Shown: positions 1 to 5,941 of the stretch, one piece after another | How the letters are laid out: every line of letters begins with the position of its first letter | Numbering within the stretch: position 1 is the first letter of the stretch | Source: JAHEDH01 sp965364515 | GTDB taxonomy: Bacteria; Actinomycetota; Acidimicrobiia; Spongiisociales; ZC4RG35 | Reading direction: 5' to 3' | Assembly: GCA_965364515.1 (NCBI GenBank) | Contig: CBDTXZ010000186.1 | Span: 1 to 5,941 of the forward strand | Length of the DNA: 5,941 nucleotides | Program-made: the position numbers and the translations under genes | The notes under the pieces: model-generated | The model's database searches: none | Told to the model about the DNA's origin: nothing | What the model saw: only the letters and a program-made list of their open reading frames with translations

Positions 1-323
1 CCGCCGTGATCGATGGCGCCTCCCCATGGCAGCGATTCCTCAAGGTCGTCTGGCCTGGGCTCTCACCCATCACCTTCTTCCTGCTCGTCACCAATCTGAC
101 GTACGCATTCTTCGAGATCTACGCAACGATCGACTTCATGACCAGGGGTGCTCCGGCGGGCGACACATCGGTTGCGATCTACGAGATCATCCGAGTCGGC
201 GTCAACAACGGGGACCTCGGCAGGGGAGCTGCGCAGTCCGTGCTGCTGTTCATCGCCGTCATCGGGATCACGCTGTGGCAATTCCGCACCAGCGGTCGAC
301 GAGTCACCTATGGGGGCGCCTGA
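1..323 (+). CDS. ugpA: UgpA-type ABC transporter permease, 3' fragment
   Basis: This is the C-terminal 106 residues of an inner-membrane permease of the binding-protein-dependent ABC importer class. The reading frame is open to the left edge. The GTG at 6-8 is not a start: it encodes Val in AVIDGAS, the middle of the EAA loop that docks on the ATPase. The loop continues as PWQRFLKVVWPGLSP (residues 8-22). Two hydrophobic segments follow, at about 22-41 and 79-94, and a short basic tail ends the protein. The segment AAQSVLLF near the end and the tail FRTSGRRVTY resemble the end of E. coli UgpA as I recall it. The known family role is half of the translocation channel for sn-glycerol-3-phosphate or glycerophosphodiesters, paired with UgpE. 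Many sugar permeases share this fold, so the substrate is inferred. The stop overlaps the next start by one base (TGATG), so the two are co-translated. Upstream regulation lies outside the window. Confidence 0.9.
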   Translation, partial: AVIDGASPWQRFLKVVWPGLSPITFFLLVTNLTYAFFEIYATIDFMTRGAPAGDTSVAIYEIIRVGVNNGDLGRGAAQSVLLFIAVIGITLWQFRTSGRRVTYGGA

Positions 324-1171
324 TGATGGGATTCAACCCCGGCGTGAAGAAGCGCACGTGGATCAGAGGCCGTGACTGGCCCTATCACGTCGCACTGATC
401 ATCACTGCCCTCGGAATCGCGTTCCCGCTTCTCTACGCCACGCTGATCGCCACTCAGAACAACACGGAGATCTTCGCATTCCAGGCGTCTCCCGGCAGCG
501 CGCTCGGATCGAACTTCCAGTCCGTCTGGGTCAATCGTGACTTCGCCGGCGCGATGTGGAACTCCACGCAGCAGGCCCTCTACGTGACCACCGGCAAGAC
601 CGTGCTGGCCCTGATGGCCGGGCTCGCGTTCGTCTACTTCAAGTTCCGTGGGAAGTGGCTGGTCTTCTTCCTGGTGTTGATCACCCTCATGATGCCCACG
701 GAAGTCATGATTCTCGCCATGTTCAGACTCGTCTCCGGGTTCGGCTGGCAGGACACGATGGCATCGATCGTCGTCCCCTTCCTGGCGTCCGCGACCGGGG
801 CGTTCCTCTTCAGACAACACTTCTCGAACATGCCGGTCGAGCTCCTCGAGGCCTCACAGATCGACGGGGCGACGCCGGTCAAGTTCCTCACCCGTGTCCT
901 CATCCCGCTGTCGTGGAACGTCATTGCGGCGCTCTTCGTCATCCAGTTCGTCTACACATGGAACATGTTCCTGTGGCCGAGCCTCATCATCCGGGACGAG
1001 TCGGCCCAGGTCACGCAAGTCGCCCTCCAGACGCTCACCAACATCGACGGCGCTCTGACCTACGGTCCGCTGATGCTCGCGGCGATCATCGCGTCGATTC
1101 CCCCGGCGGTGGTGTTCCTGCTCATGCAGAAGCCGTTCATGAGCGGATTCGCCCTCGGCCAGGACAAGTGA
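323..1171 (+). CDS. ugpE: UgpE-type ABC transporter permease
   Basis: This complete 282-residue permease is close to the 281 residues of E. coli UgpE. The ATG at 323 overlaps the upstream TGA. A second ATG follows directly at 326 and could equally be used. A G-run at 312-316 is the only Shine-Dalgarno-like sequence. Hydrophobic segments lie at about 21-43, 84-106, 111-135, 145-164, 198-220 and 250-270, giving six spans. The EAA loop is ELLEASQIDGATPVKF, starting at residue 173, with the conserved Gly at 182. UgpE-like stretches include TLMMPTEV (121-128), ASATGAFLFRQ (155-165) and LWPSLIIRD (217-225). As known for the family, it pairs with UgpA to form the channel, powered by UgpC and fed by UgpB. 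It is the last gene of its block: no ATPase gene follows, and its stop is one base from a convergent gene. Assignment to the UgpE/MalG-like permease group is firm; glycerol-phosphate specificity is probable only. Confidence 0.9.
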   Translation: MMGFNPGVKKRTWIRGRDWPYHVALIITALGIAFPLLYATLIATQNNTEIFAFQASPGSALGSNFQSVWVNRDFAGAMWNSTQQALYVTTGKTVLALMAGLAFVYFKFRGKWLVFFLVLITLMMPTEVMILAMFRLVSGFGWQDTMASIVVPFLASATGAFLFRQHFSNMPVELLEASQIDGATPVKFLTRVLIPLSWNVIAALFVIQFVYTWNMFLWPSLIIRDESAQVTQVALQTLTNIDGALTYGPLMLAAIIASIPPAVVFLLMQKPFMSGFALGQDK

Positions 1172-1175
1172 GTCA
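1169..1175. other. Tail-to-tail junction, one base between stops
   Basis: The plus-strand TGA at 1169-1171 and the minus-strand TGA (TCA at 1173-1175) are separated only by base 1172. Any terminator for either block must lie inside the opposing coding sequence, so the two transcripts probably overlap in antisense. Confidence 0.9.
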
Positions 1176-2438
1176 GGTCCGAGCGCGGCGCTTGGCTCGG
1201 AGGTAGGCAGCGACGGTCCGCGCCGACAGACGATGCACGTCGCCTTCGACCACGTCGATGCCACGGTGGGTGAGCCTCGAGACGAGAAGCGAGCGGGGCT
1301 CGAGAATGTCGACAGCGACCGCCGTCTGCATGGCCTCATCCAGCGACGTGGCCGGCGTCGAGAGCAGGTGCTCGACGTCGGGGTCGGTGAGGCTGGCAAC
1401 GATCACCGAGTGCTTGCGTGCGAGAATCGGCAGCGACCGGACGAGCGGTTCTCCCGCAGTGTCGTCCAAGAGGTCCGTCAGGACGATGACCAGGCTGCGC
1501 TTCATGCCGACCATGTGCTGGAAAGCTCGCTCGTAGTCTGCGTCGACCCCGACGGGCTCGAGGTCGTGGATCGCCTCGAGCACCACGTCCTCGGAGTCAC
1601 GACGCGGGCTGACCTTGCGAATGATCTCGTCGGTGAATGCCAGAACGCCCACCTGATCGCCGACCTCTTTGGCAACCGCAGTGATGGCTGCGACGACATC
1701 CACGGCGACGTCGAGCCGGGTGATCGTGCTGACGTCGTCGTTGGCCTTCACAGGTGCGGCCATCAGACGCCCGCAGTCCACGAGACACATGATCTGGCGG
1801 TCGCGTTCCACCCTGAACGTGTTGCTCATCGGGCTGCCGACCCGAGCGGTCGCTTTCCAGTTCACCTGTCGGATGTCGTCATCGGGCTGATAGTCACGGA
1901 TGGATTCGAGGTCGGTCCCGAGCCCGAGCGGCCCCCGGGATCGTCTGGCGTCGTCACGGAATCTCCCGAGCCGCACATCGAGGGCGAGCCGACGGGCGGC
2001 TGGCAGATCCGGGTACACGGTGACGCTGTGGTCGGAGCCGACACGGTGGTACCACCGTCCCAGCCCCAGAGGTCCGGTGGAGATCGTGGCGAGCGCCGGA
2101 AGCAGGTGGTCGCCGCGCCGCTTCGCCAGCAACGCCGAACGCAGTCCGCGTTCACCCACTTGCTCGCCGATCACCAGGTCGGCATCACCAACCGGTTGTT
2201 TCACCAAGAGTCGTGGGCTGCCGGTGAGCACGCGACAGCTCATCTCCGCCGCCACGCCTCGACTCATGGCCTGTGGAGCGGACCGCTCGATCGTCGGCGG
2301 GGTTCGGACCTGCAGGGCGTCTGCCGTGGCCGCGACCGCGATCCCCAACATCACCAGCCCGCTCAACTGCCACGGGACGACCAACCCAGAGAACGCCGCT
2401 GCGACGATCAGGACGACGGTGCGTGGGGTGAAGCTCAT
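1173..2438 (-). CDS. DUF58 domain membrane protein (MoxR partner)
   Basis: This 421-residue protein is typical of the family in length. Two hydrophobic segments (about 7-22 and 24-42) form an N-terminal membrane hairpin. A beta-rich stretch of about 100 residues follows, then the DUF58 signature: DLESIRDYQPDDDIRQVNWK (176-195), continuing ATAR to 199. A von Willebrand A-like region covers about 215-400. The metal-site motif is degenerate: where VWA domains have DxSxS, this has DCGRL (221-225). An acidic LTDLLDD follows at 320-326. In the family, DUF58 proteins are encoded beside MoxR ATPases and are presumed adaptors or substrates; biochemical function is not established. The ATG start directly abuts the stop of the MoxR gene (TGA-ATG, zero gap) with no clear Shine-Dalgarno, which points to translational coupling. 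The tail (after 410) is basic, AKRRART. It is the last gene of its unit. Family call is secure; function is inferred from neighbours. Confidence 0.93.
   Translation of the reverse strand: MSFTPRTVVLIVAAAFSGLVVPWQLSGLVMLGIAVAATADALQVRTPPTIERSAPQAMSRGVAAEMSCRVLTGSPRLLVKQPVGDADLVIGEQVGERGLRSALLAKRRGDHLLPALATISTGPLGLGRWYHRVGSDHSVTVYPDLPAARRLALDVRLGRFRDDARRSRGPLGLGTDLESIRDYQPDDDIRQVNWKATARVGSPMSNTFRVERDRQIMCLVDCGRLMAAPVKANDDVSTITRLDVAVDVVAAITAVAKEVGDQVGVLAFTDEIIRKVSPRRDSEDVVLEAIHDLEPVGVDADYERAFQHMVGMKRSLVIVLTDLLDDTAGEPLVRSLPILARKHSVIVASLTDPDVEHLLSTPATSLDEAMQTAVAVDILEPRSLLVSRLTHRGIDVVEGDVHRLSARTVAAYLRAKRRART
2043..2058. repeat. Perfect 16-bp palindrome inside the DUF58 gene
   Basis: ACGGTGGTACCACCGT is identical to its reverse complement, with no spacer. 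It lies in codons for the WYHRV region, near residue 130 of the DUF58 protein. One such palindrome in about 6 kb is expected roughly 0.1 times under uniform base composition. It could be a dyad operator, a methylation or restriction-type site, or coincidence from codon use. No function is claimed. Confidence 0.6.
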
Positions 2439-3389
2439 TCAGCGCGGAACGGCCACAGAACGAAGGCTCGCCTCGATGGCGTCTGTCGGCGTGTATCGCT
2501 CGATCTCGGCTTCGGGACGGATCAGGATCCTGTGGTTGAGCACGGGGCGAGCCATCCTCGAGACGTCGTCGGGAGTCACGTAGTCACGGCCTGCCATTGC
2601 AGCGATGGCCCGCGATGCTGCCAGCAGATGCACGGCTGCGCGTGGGCTGGCGCCGAGCTCCACCGAAGGCTGATCGCGGGTGGCTGCGACGACCTTGCTC
2701 AGGTAATCCAGCACCTCGTCCTCGATGCGCAGTCCACTGACCTGGTCCCGCATCGCAAGGAGCTCGTCGGCCCGCGTGACGGGCTCGACTTCGTCGATGG
2801 CAGTCGGGCGGACCCCGTCACGAGACATCCGTAGCATCTCGAGTTCCTGCTCTGGGCCGGGATATCCAACTTCGATCTTCATCAAGAACCGATCGAGCTG
2901 GGCCTCGGGCAACGGGTAGGTGCCCTCGTACTCGACCGGATTCTGGGTGGCGACGACCATGAACGGGTTCGGGAGGACGTGGGATGTACCGTCGACCGAC
3001 ACCTGGTTCTCACCCATCGCCTCGAGGAGCGCCGACTGGGTCTTCGGGGGTGTGCGGTTGATCTCGTCGGCGAGGAGAACGTTGCTGAACACGGGTCCGG
3101 GACGGAACACGAGCTCACCGCCCCGGAGTGTCATGGTGCCGGTGAGATCGGATGGGAGCATGTCTGGCGTGAACTGCGCTCTCGAGAACTCCAGGCCGAC
3201 CGCCTTGGCGAAAGCGTTCGCCAGCAGCGTCTTCGCCGTGCCAGGTACGCCTTCCAGCAACACGTGTCCGCCCACTGCGACCGCTGCGAGCAGGGCGTCG
3301 AGGGCCGGGGTCTGGCCCATCACGACCTTCGAGACCTCCTGGTGGACTCGGGTACGCAGCTCTCTCATCGGGAATCCCTCACTCGTCAT
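2439..3389 (-). CDS. MoxR-family AAA+ ATPase
   Basis: This cytosolic 316-residue AAA+ ATPase, with no membrane segment, has the usual MoxR length. All catalytic parts are visible: Walker A GVPGTAKT (47-54), Walker B with catalytic acid VLLADEIN (104-111), sensor 1 Asn in ATQNP (147-151), the arginine finger R167 in EAQLDRF, and sensor 2 Arg in GASPR (246-250). A C-terminal lid domain covers about 205-316. Members of the MoxR proper group form hexameric rings and help mature or activate VWA-type partner proteins; this one is flanked by a DUF58 gene. The first ATG (3389) overlaps the upstream stop as ATGA. A second in-frame ATG at 3368 (residue 8, starting MRELRT) sits 7 nt after GAGGG and is the better ribosome-binding context, so the true protein may be 309 residues. 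Both starts retain every motif. Active ATPase is inferred from the intact motifs; the client is unknown. Confidence 0.96.
   Translation of the reverse strand: MTSEGFPMRELRTRVHQEVSKVVMGQTPALDALLAAVAVGGHVLLEGVPGTAKTLLANAFAKAVGLEFSRAQFTPDMLPSDLTGTMTLRGGELVFRPGPVFSNVLLADEINRTPPKTQSALLEAMGENQVSVDGTSHVLPNPFMVVATQNPVEYEGTYPLPEAQLDRFLMKIEVGYPGPEQELEMLRMSRDGVRPTAIDEVEPVTRADELLAMRDQVSGLRIEDEVLDYLSKVVAATRDQPSVELGASPRAAVHLLAASRAIAAMAGRDYVTPDDVSRMARPVLNHRILIRPEAEIERYTPTDAIEASLRSVAVPR
3376..3380 (-). promoter_or_regulatory. Ribosome binding site favouring internal MoxR start
   Basis: Read on the minus strand, GAGGG lies 7 nt before the ATG at 3366-3368. The upstream ATG at 3387-3389 has only a weak purine stretch (GAAAG) before it. 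This site therefore bears on which start is used. It lies inside the ORF that begins at 3389. Confidence 0.5.
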
Positions 3390-4495
3390 CTCGTCTTTCG
3401 TCCGATCAAGCGTGCGAGTGCACGGTCGGCGATCGTCACGGTATCGGGCCCCGGTTCGAAGATCGCGTTCACCTCGTCGGGTGTGAGGAAATCCGCCGAT
3501 GCAGTGCGAAGCTCCTCATCGGTCGTGTCGGGGCCCAGCATCGCGCGTCTCCGGATCTCTCGCTTCGCCCGCGACCGGATCGGCTCCGTTGCGGCGACCG
3601 GTGAGCCCGAACGTCGCAAACTCGCCGCAACCGAGTCGATGAGTTGCCGGCGCGATGGCACGAACCTTCGTCCCTGTGGCTCGGGCGGGCCGAATCTGCG
3701 TCCGTACACCACCAGTCCGATGGCGAGTGAGACGAGGAGCAGCCACCCCGTGGAGGTCCAGCTGTCTGGGGCGGCGTCGAGCAGGCCGGTGGACCCCTGC
3801 TCGGTGAAACCGTGTCGGAACTCGTCGAAGACGATCCTGCCCAATCCGGCTTGGCCGACGATGAACTCGGCGTTGTCGAAGAGCCCGAGACCCTGATTCG
3901 CGATGGACGCGGTGTCGGAAAGCATCACCAGACGCCCCTCGCCAACCGTGTACACGACGGCGAGATGGCGATCGCCTGCCACGACGAGGGGGAGCCCGGC
4001 TCCTGGATCGAAAGCGCCGAATCGGGGCGCACTCACTGTGCCGGTCCCGATGGTGACGGTGCCCGGCTCGGTGGTGACTGGGCTCCAGTCGGGCCCCCGG
4101 GTGACGACTTCGTCGATCAGATCGCGGTTCGGGGGGCCGCTGGTGACCAAGGTGAGCCCCGCTTCGATCGCGCCGGCCACTGCGGCTCGCTCGAACGGAT
4201 CGTAGAACGCATCGCCGACCTCCAATGCGAACAGCGTGTCGACGCCTGCGAGAGCAGGCCCGGAAAGCGGCTCGCGACTGCGTGAGACATCGGCTCCCAG
4301 TTGATCCAGCGTCTCGAACAGGCCTGCAGAGCCGAGTGAAGTCGTGACGTACGACGAACCGGCCGGACCATCCACTGCCTCGTCGCTTCCGAACGCAGAC
4401 ACCACCACCAAGGCGACCATCACCAGCAGGATCGAGGCGACTCCCGTCACGATGTTCGAGCGGATTCGTTGCCCTTCGGCCGTGATCGTCGTCAT
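3386..4495 (-). CDS. DUF4350 domain membrane protein
   Basis: This 369-residue protein has one N-terminal transmembrane segment (about 16-35), a soluble region and a second segment at about 249-264. A basic region follows (RR at 266-267, 277, 282-283, 294-295, 307-317). By the positive-inside rule, residues 36-248 face outside and 265-369 face the cytoplasm. The soluble part fits DUF4350: an opening SLGSAGLFETLDQLGADV (53-70), a strand-helix stretch with YDPFERAAV (98-106), and the signature LGLFDNAEFI (203-212) followed by IVFDEFRHGF (221-230). The family resembles GldG-like components of membrane complexes in general layout, but no activity is established. It sits between the DUF4129 and MoxR genes with ATGA overlaps on both sides, which makes it a likely envelope partner of the ATPase system. 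The glycine pair usual after the YDPFERA helix reads EAGL here. Family call is good; role is inferred. Confidence 0.88.
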   Translation of the reverse strand: MTTITAEGQRIRSNIVTGVASILLVMVALVVVSAFGSDEAVDGPAGSSYVTTSLGSAGLFETLDQLGADVSRSREPLSGPALAGVDTLFALEVGDAFYDPFERAAVAGAIEAGLTLVTSGPPNRDLIDEVVTRGPDWSPVTTEPGTVTIGTGTVSAPRFGAFDPGAGLPLVVAGDRHLAVVYTVGEGRLVMLSDTASIANQGLGLFDNAEFIVGQAGLGRIVFDEFRHGFTEQGSTGLLDAAPDSWTSTGWLLLVSLAIGLVVYGRRFGPPEPQGRRFVPSRRQLIDSVAASLRRSGSPVAATEPIRSRAKREIRRRAMLGPDTTDEELRTASADFLTPDEVNAIFEPGPDTVTIADRALARLIGRKTR

Positions 4496-5289
4496 GCGGT
4501 CGCCGAGCTCCTCTCGAGGAGGTCGTGCCAGGTCTCCACGGCGTCGGCGTAGGTGCCTGCGTCGGCGTGACGGCCGCCGTAGGCGACGTCGTTGAACGTG
4601 TCCATGAGATGGTCGAACCGCGGGTCAACGAGTCGATCGGCGATTTCGCCGGTGGTGAGGCCGGGCCGAAAGGTGATACGACCGACCAGATCGAGGCGAA
4701 GGAGGCCTGCGAGGAAGCGATAACGCAGCGCCTCGTCGAAGGCGCCCGCCGCCGCAGCGTCGGCTGCAGCGTCTTCGTAGTGCTTCGGGTCGCCGCCCTC
4801 GGCGATGAGTCGTTCGAGGCTGAGCTCGCGCTCCAGAACTGCCGAGCGACGACGAGCCAGGAACGTGAACGCGGCGATTCCGACGAGCACGACGATGCCG
4901 ATCGCGACGAGTGCCGCATTCGTCGGTCCACCCAGCGACGCCGTGAGCCAATCGAGAAATCTGTTGAACCAGGCGAGCAGCAGGGAACCGAGACGGTCCA
5001 GCAGACTCTCGCCGCCGATCTCGTACTTCGATTGCTCGAGGACGGTCCGGGCGGTGTCGCCGACCTGTTCTCCGAGCGAGGCCGGATCGAGCCCGTCCGA
5101 ATCCACGAGGTCGCCGAGCGTCTGGAGTCTGCGCTCGAGCGTCGGCTCTGCCGCGTCGAGAAGCGTCGGCATGTCGACAGCCACACCTTCGACTTCGCTG
5201 ATCGAACGCAGGGACTCCAGGTCGCCCGTTTCGACGAGCTCTGCAACCTCTTCAGCCGGGAGCATGTTCGAGAGCCGCGGTCGGCTCAC
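4492..5289 (-). CDS. DUF4129 domain membrane protein
   Basis: This 265-residue protein starts at GTG (5289), whose GTGA overlaps the upstream stop. An ATG at 5265 (residue 9) is an alternative; neither has a strong Shine-Dalgarno. It ends in ATGA overlap with the DUF4350 gene. Residues 1-78 are acidic and helical-looking with no signal peptide. ARTVLEQSKYE (80-90) leads to an amphipathic stretch (about 101-118), then one transmembrane segment (124-144) followed by ARRR. The C-terminal 120 residues, presumably cytoplasmic, match the DUF4129 pattern: an alanine-rich helix (173-182), FDEALRYRFLAGLLRLDL (184-201), a TTGE helix start (212-215) and FNDVAYGG (232-239). This domain is common beside MoxR and DUF58 genes and also occurs in transglutaminase-like membrane proteins; no transglutaminase domain is present here. 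HADAG and YADAV (241-250) form a short repeat. Function is unknown; a structural role with the MoxR system is inferred. Confidence 0.87.
   Translation of the reverse strand: MSRPRLSNMLPAEEVAELVETGDLESLRSISEVEGVAVDMPTLLDAAEPTLERRLQTLGDLVDSDGLDPASLGEQVGDTARTVLEQSKYEIGGESLLDRLGSLLLAWFNRFLDWLTASLGGPTNAALVAIGIVVLVGIAAFTFLARRRSAVLERELSLERLIAEGGDPKHYEDAAADAAAAGAFDEALRYRFLAGLLRLDLVGRITFRPGLTTGEIADRLVDPRFDHLMDTFNDVAYGGRHADAGTYADAVETWHDLLERSSATA
4508..4521 (-). promoter_or_regulatory. Shine-Dalgarno inside a possible hairpin before the DUF4350 gene
   Basis: On the minus strand the end of the DUF4129 gene reads CTCCT-CGAG-AGGAG. This is a 5-bp stem with a 4-nt loop, and its 3' arm is the best Shine-Dalgarno for the DUF4350 start, 12 nt before the ATG at 4495. 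If it folds, ribosomes translating the upstream gene would open it, coupling the two products. The stem is short and the spacing is long, so this is tentative. Confidence 0.35.
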
Positions 5290-5941
5290 TCGGGCGAGTC
5301 CAGTCCGAACGGATCCGAGCCGGGTTCTGTACCGCCTTCCCTGCCGGTCGACTCGTCGAGCTCACGACCGAGGAGCTCGAGATCGAACCCCTCGAGCCGG
5401 ACGCGCAGGTCGAAGTAGACCGCGAGTCCGACGGCAGCCAAGAACGGCGTCTGGAAGATGCTCACGAGCGCACTCGAGACCGCGGAGGAGGCGAAGACGA
5501 GACCGCCAGAGAGCTCTCCGGTTTCGGTTGCCGAGAAGATCGCAGGTCCCGCAACGCTCAGCTGGATGATGCTGCTCACGATCGCACTGATGATTCCGGC
5601 GATGATGGCTGCCAGGAATCCCGTCCAGAAGGTCGGCCAGAATCGATGTCGAACCATCGAAAACGAGCGCCCGATCGCCTGGGTGGGCCCGAGATTCTCG
5701 ACGATCAGTGCAGGCACCGCCACATACGCCAGCGTGAAGATCGAGACCAGAGCTCCGATGAATCCGAAGAAGGCTCCGACGATCGCAAGGATCTCCGAGA
5801 CCTGAGCGAGGATTACGACTGCGATGCCGATGGCGATGAACACGCCGATGCCGATGAGCCCGATCAGAATGCCCGTGAGGAGGACCGGAAGCGCCTTGCG
5901 GAGGCCGATCGAGAGGCCCTCGCGCCACGTCGTCTGTCTCC
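5286..5941 (-). CDS. Polytopic membrane protein, 5' end outside window
   Basis: The frame stays open to the right edge; 217 C-terminal residues are visible. The GTG near 5843 is an internal Val, since in-frame coding continues upstream as TTWREGLSIGLRKALPVL. Hydrophobic segments lie at about 17-47, 50-79, 104-128 and 145-175, some long enough for two spans. The pattern resembles the glycerophosphodiester-phosphodiesterase membrane-domain/DUF7847-like proteins: AYVAVPALIVENLGPTQAIG (71-90), then RSF, a conserved Trp/Phe cluster RFWPTFW (98-104), and near the end YFDLRVRLEGFDLELL (175-190). No phosphodiesterase catalytic domain is visible. A hydrophilic, acidic tail follows (191-217). It overlaps the next gene by GTGA and is the first visible gene of the unit. 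Proteins of this type often precede DUF4129 and MoxR genes in actinobacteria. Function is unknown; a membrane scaffold role is a guess. Confidence 0.8.
   Translation of the reverse strand, partial: RQTTWREGLSIGLRKALPVLLTGILIGLIGIGVFIAIGIAVVILAQVSEILAIVGAFFGFIGALVSIFTLAYVAVPALIVENLGPTQAIGRSFSMVRHRFWPTFWTGFLAAIIAGIISAIVSSIIQLSVAGPAIFSATETGELSGGLVFASSAVSSALVSIFQTPFLAAVGLAVYFDLRVRLEGFDLELLGRELDESTGREGGTEPGSDPFGLDSPE

Noticed and set aside
26..322. 5' extension of the ugpE frame giving a 381-residue protein
   Set aside because: The extension overlaps the ugpA end out of frame and reads as low-quality His/Arg-rich sequence; starting at 323 gives the normal UgpE length.
1179..1200. Inverted repeat CCGAGC / GCTCGG with a 10-nt loop just past the ugpE stop, as a terminator
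   Set aside because: The stem is only 6 bp, no T-run follows on either strand, and it lies in the coding end of the DUF58 gene.
1233..2834. Plus-strand open frame of 533 codons antisense to the DUF58 and MoxR genes
   Set aside because: It has no recognisable domain, its composition is rich in Arg, His, Asp and Gly as expected from the mirror of GC-biased codons, and both genes beneath it have clear family motifs.
4541..4568. Two copies of GCGTCGGCGT 18 bp apart, as a possible repeat element
   Set aside because: They encode the similar peptides HADAG and YADAV in the DUF4129 protein and are explained by coding; two copies do not make an array.
3516..5246. Minus-strand open frame of 576 codons in another frame across the DUF4350 and DUF4129 genes
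   Set aside because: It is an Arg/Ser-rich shadow frame crossing a gene junction, while the overlapped frames carry conserved family signatures and coupled starts.
5841..5843. GTG at 5843 as start of the right-edge membrane protein
   Set aside because: The frame continues upstream to the window edge with a plausible amphipathic lead and transmembrane sequence, so this is an internal valine.

Overview
The window is GC-rich with a strong G/C preference at third codon positions. It is almost entirely coding and holds two gene blocks that converge tail to tail. Long open reading frames in the shadow frames, frequent ATGA/GTGA stop-start overlaps and the MoxR-DUF58-DUF4350-DUF4129 gene set all fit a high-GC actinobacterium. 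A marine or soil Acidimicrobiia-like lineage is possible, but that placement is an inference from gene content and not a measured one.

Left block (1-1171, plus strand): the 3' end of a ugpA-type permease gene, followed with a 1-nt stop/start overlap by a complete ugpE-type permease gene. Together they would form the membrane channel of a UgpABCE-like importer (sn-glycerol-3-phosphate, glycerophosphodiester or sugar uptake). The binding protein and the ATPase are not in the window. The block ends at ugpE, so a ugpC-type ATPase gene, if linked, must lie upstream or elsewhere.

Right block (1173-5941, minus strand, read right to left): five packed genes. They encode a polytopic membrane protein (5' end outside the window), a DUF4129 membrane protein, a DUF4350 membrane protein, a MoxR-family AAA+ ATPase and a DUF58 (degenerate von Willebrand A-like) membrane protein. 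The first three junctions are 4-nt GTGA or ATGA overlaps. The last is an abutting TGA-ATG. This is almost certainly one translationally coupled transcription unit whose promoter lies beyond the right edge. MoxR ATPases are thought to act as chaperones that remodel or activate partner proteins, with DUF58/VWA proteins as adaptors. The DUF4350 and DUF4129 proteins would be membrane partners of unknown function. From memory, a similar set is found around moxR2 in Mycobacterium (Rv3689-Rv3693), so the cluster is known by conservation but functionally undescribed.

The two blocks meet with one base between their stop codons, and no intergenic terminator is possible there. There are no RNA genes, CRISPR arrays, insertion sequences or non-coding stretches over 300 bases. 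The candidate 'exciting system' is the MoxR/DUF58/DUF4350/DUF4129 unit. It is a conserved and poorly understood envelope system, not something clearly new.
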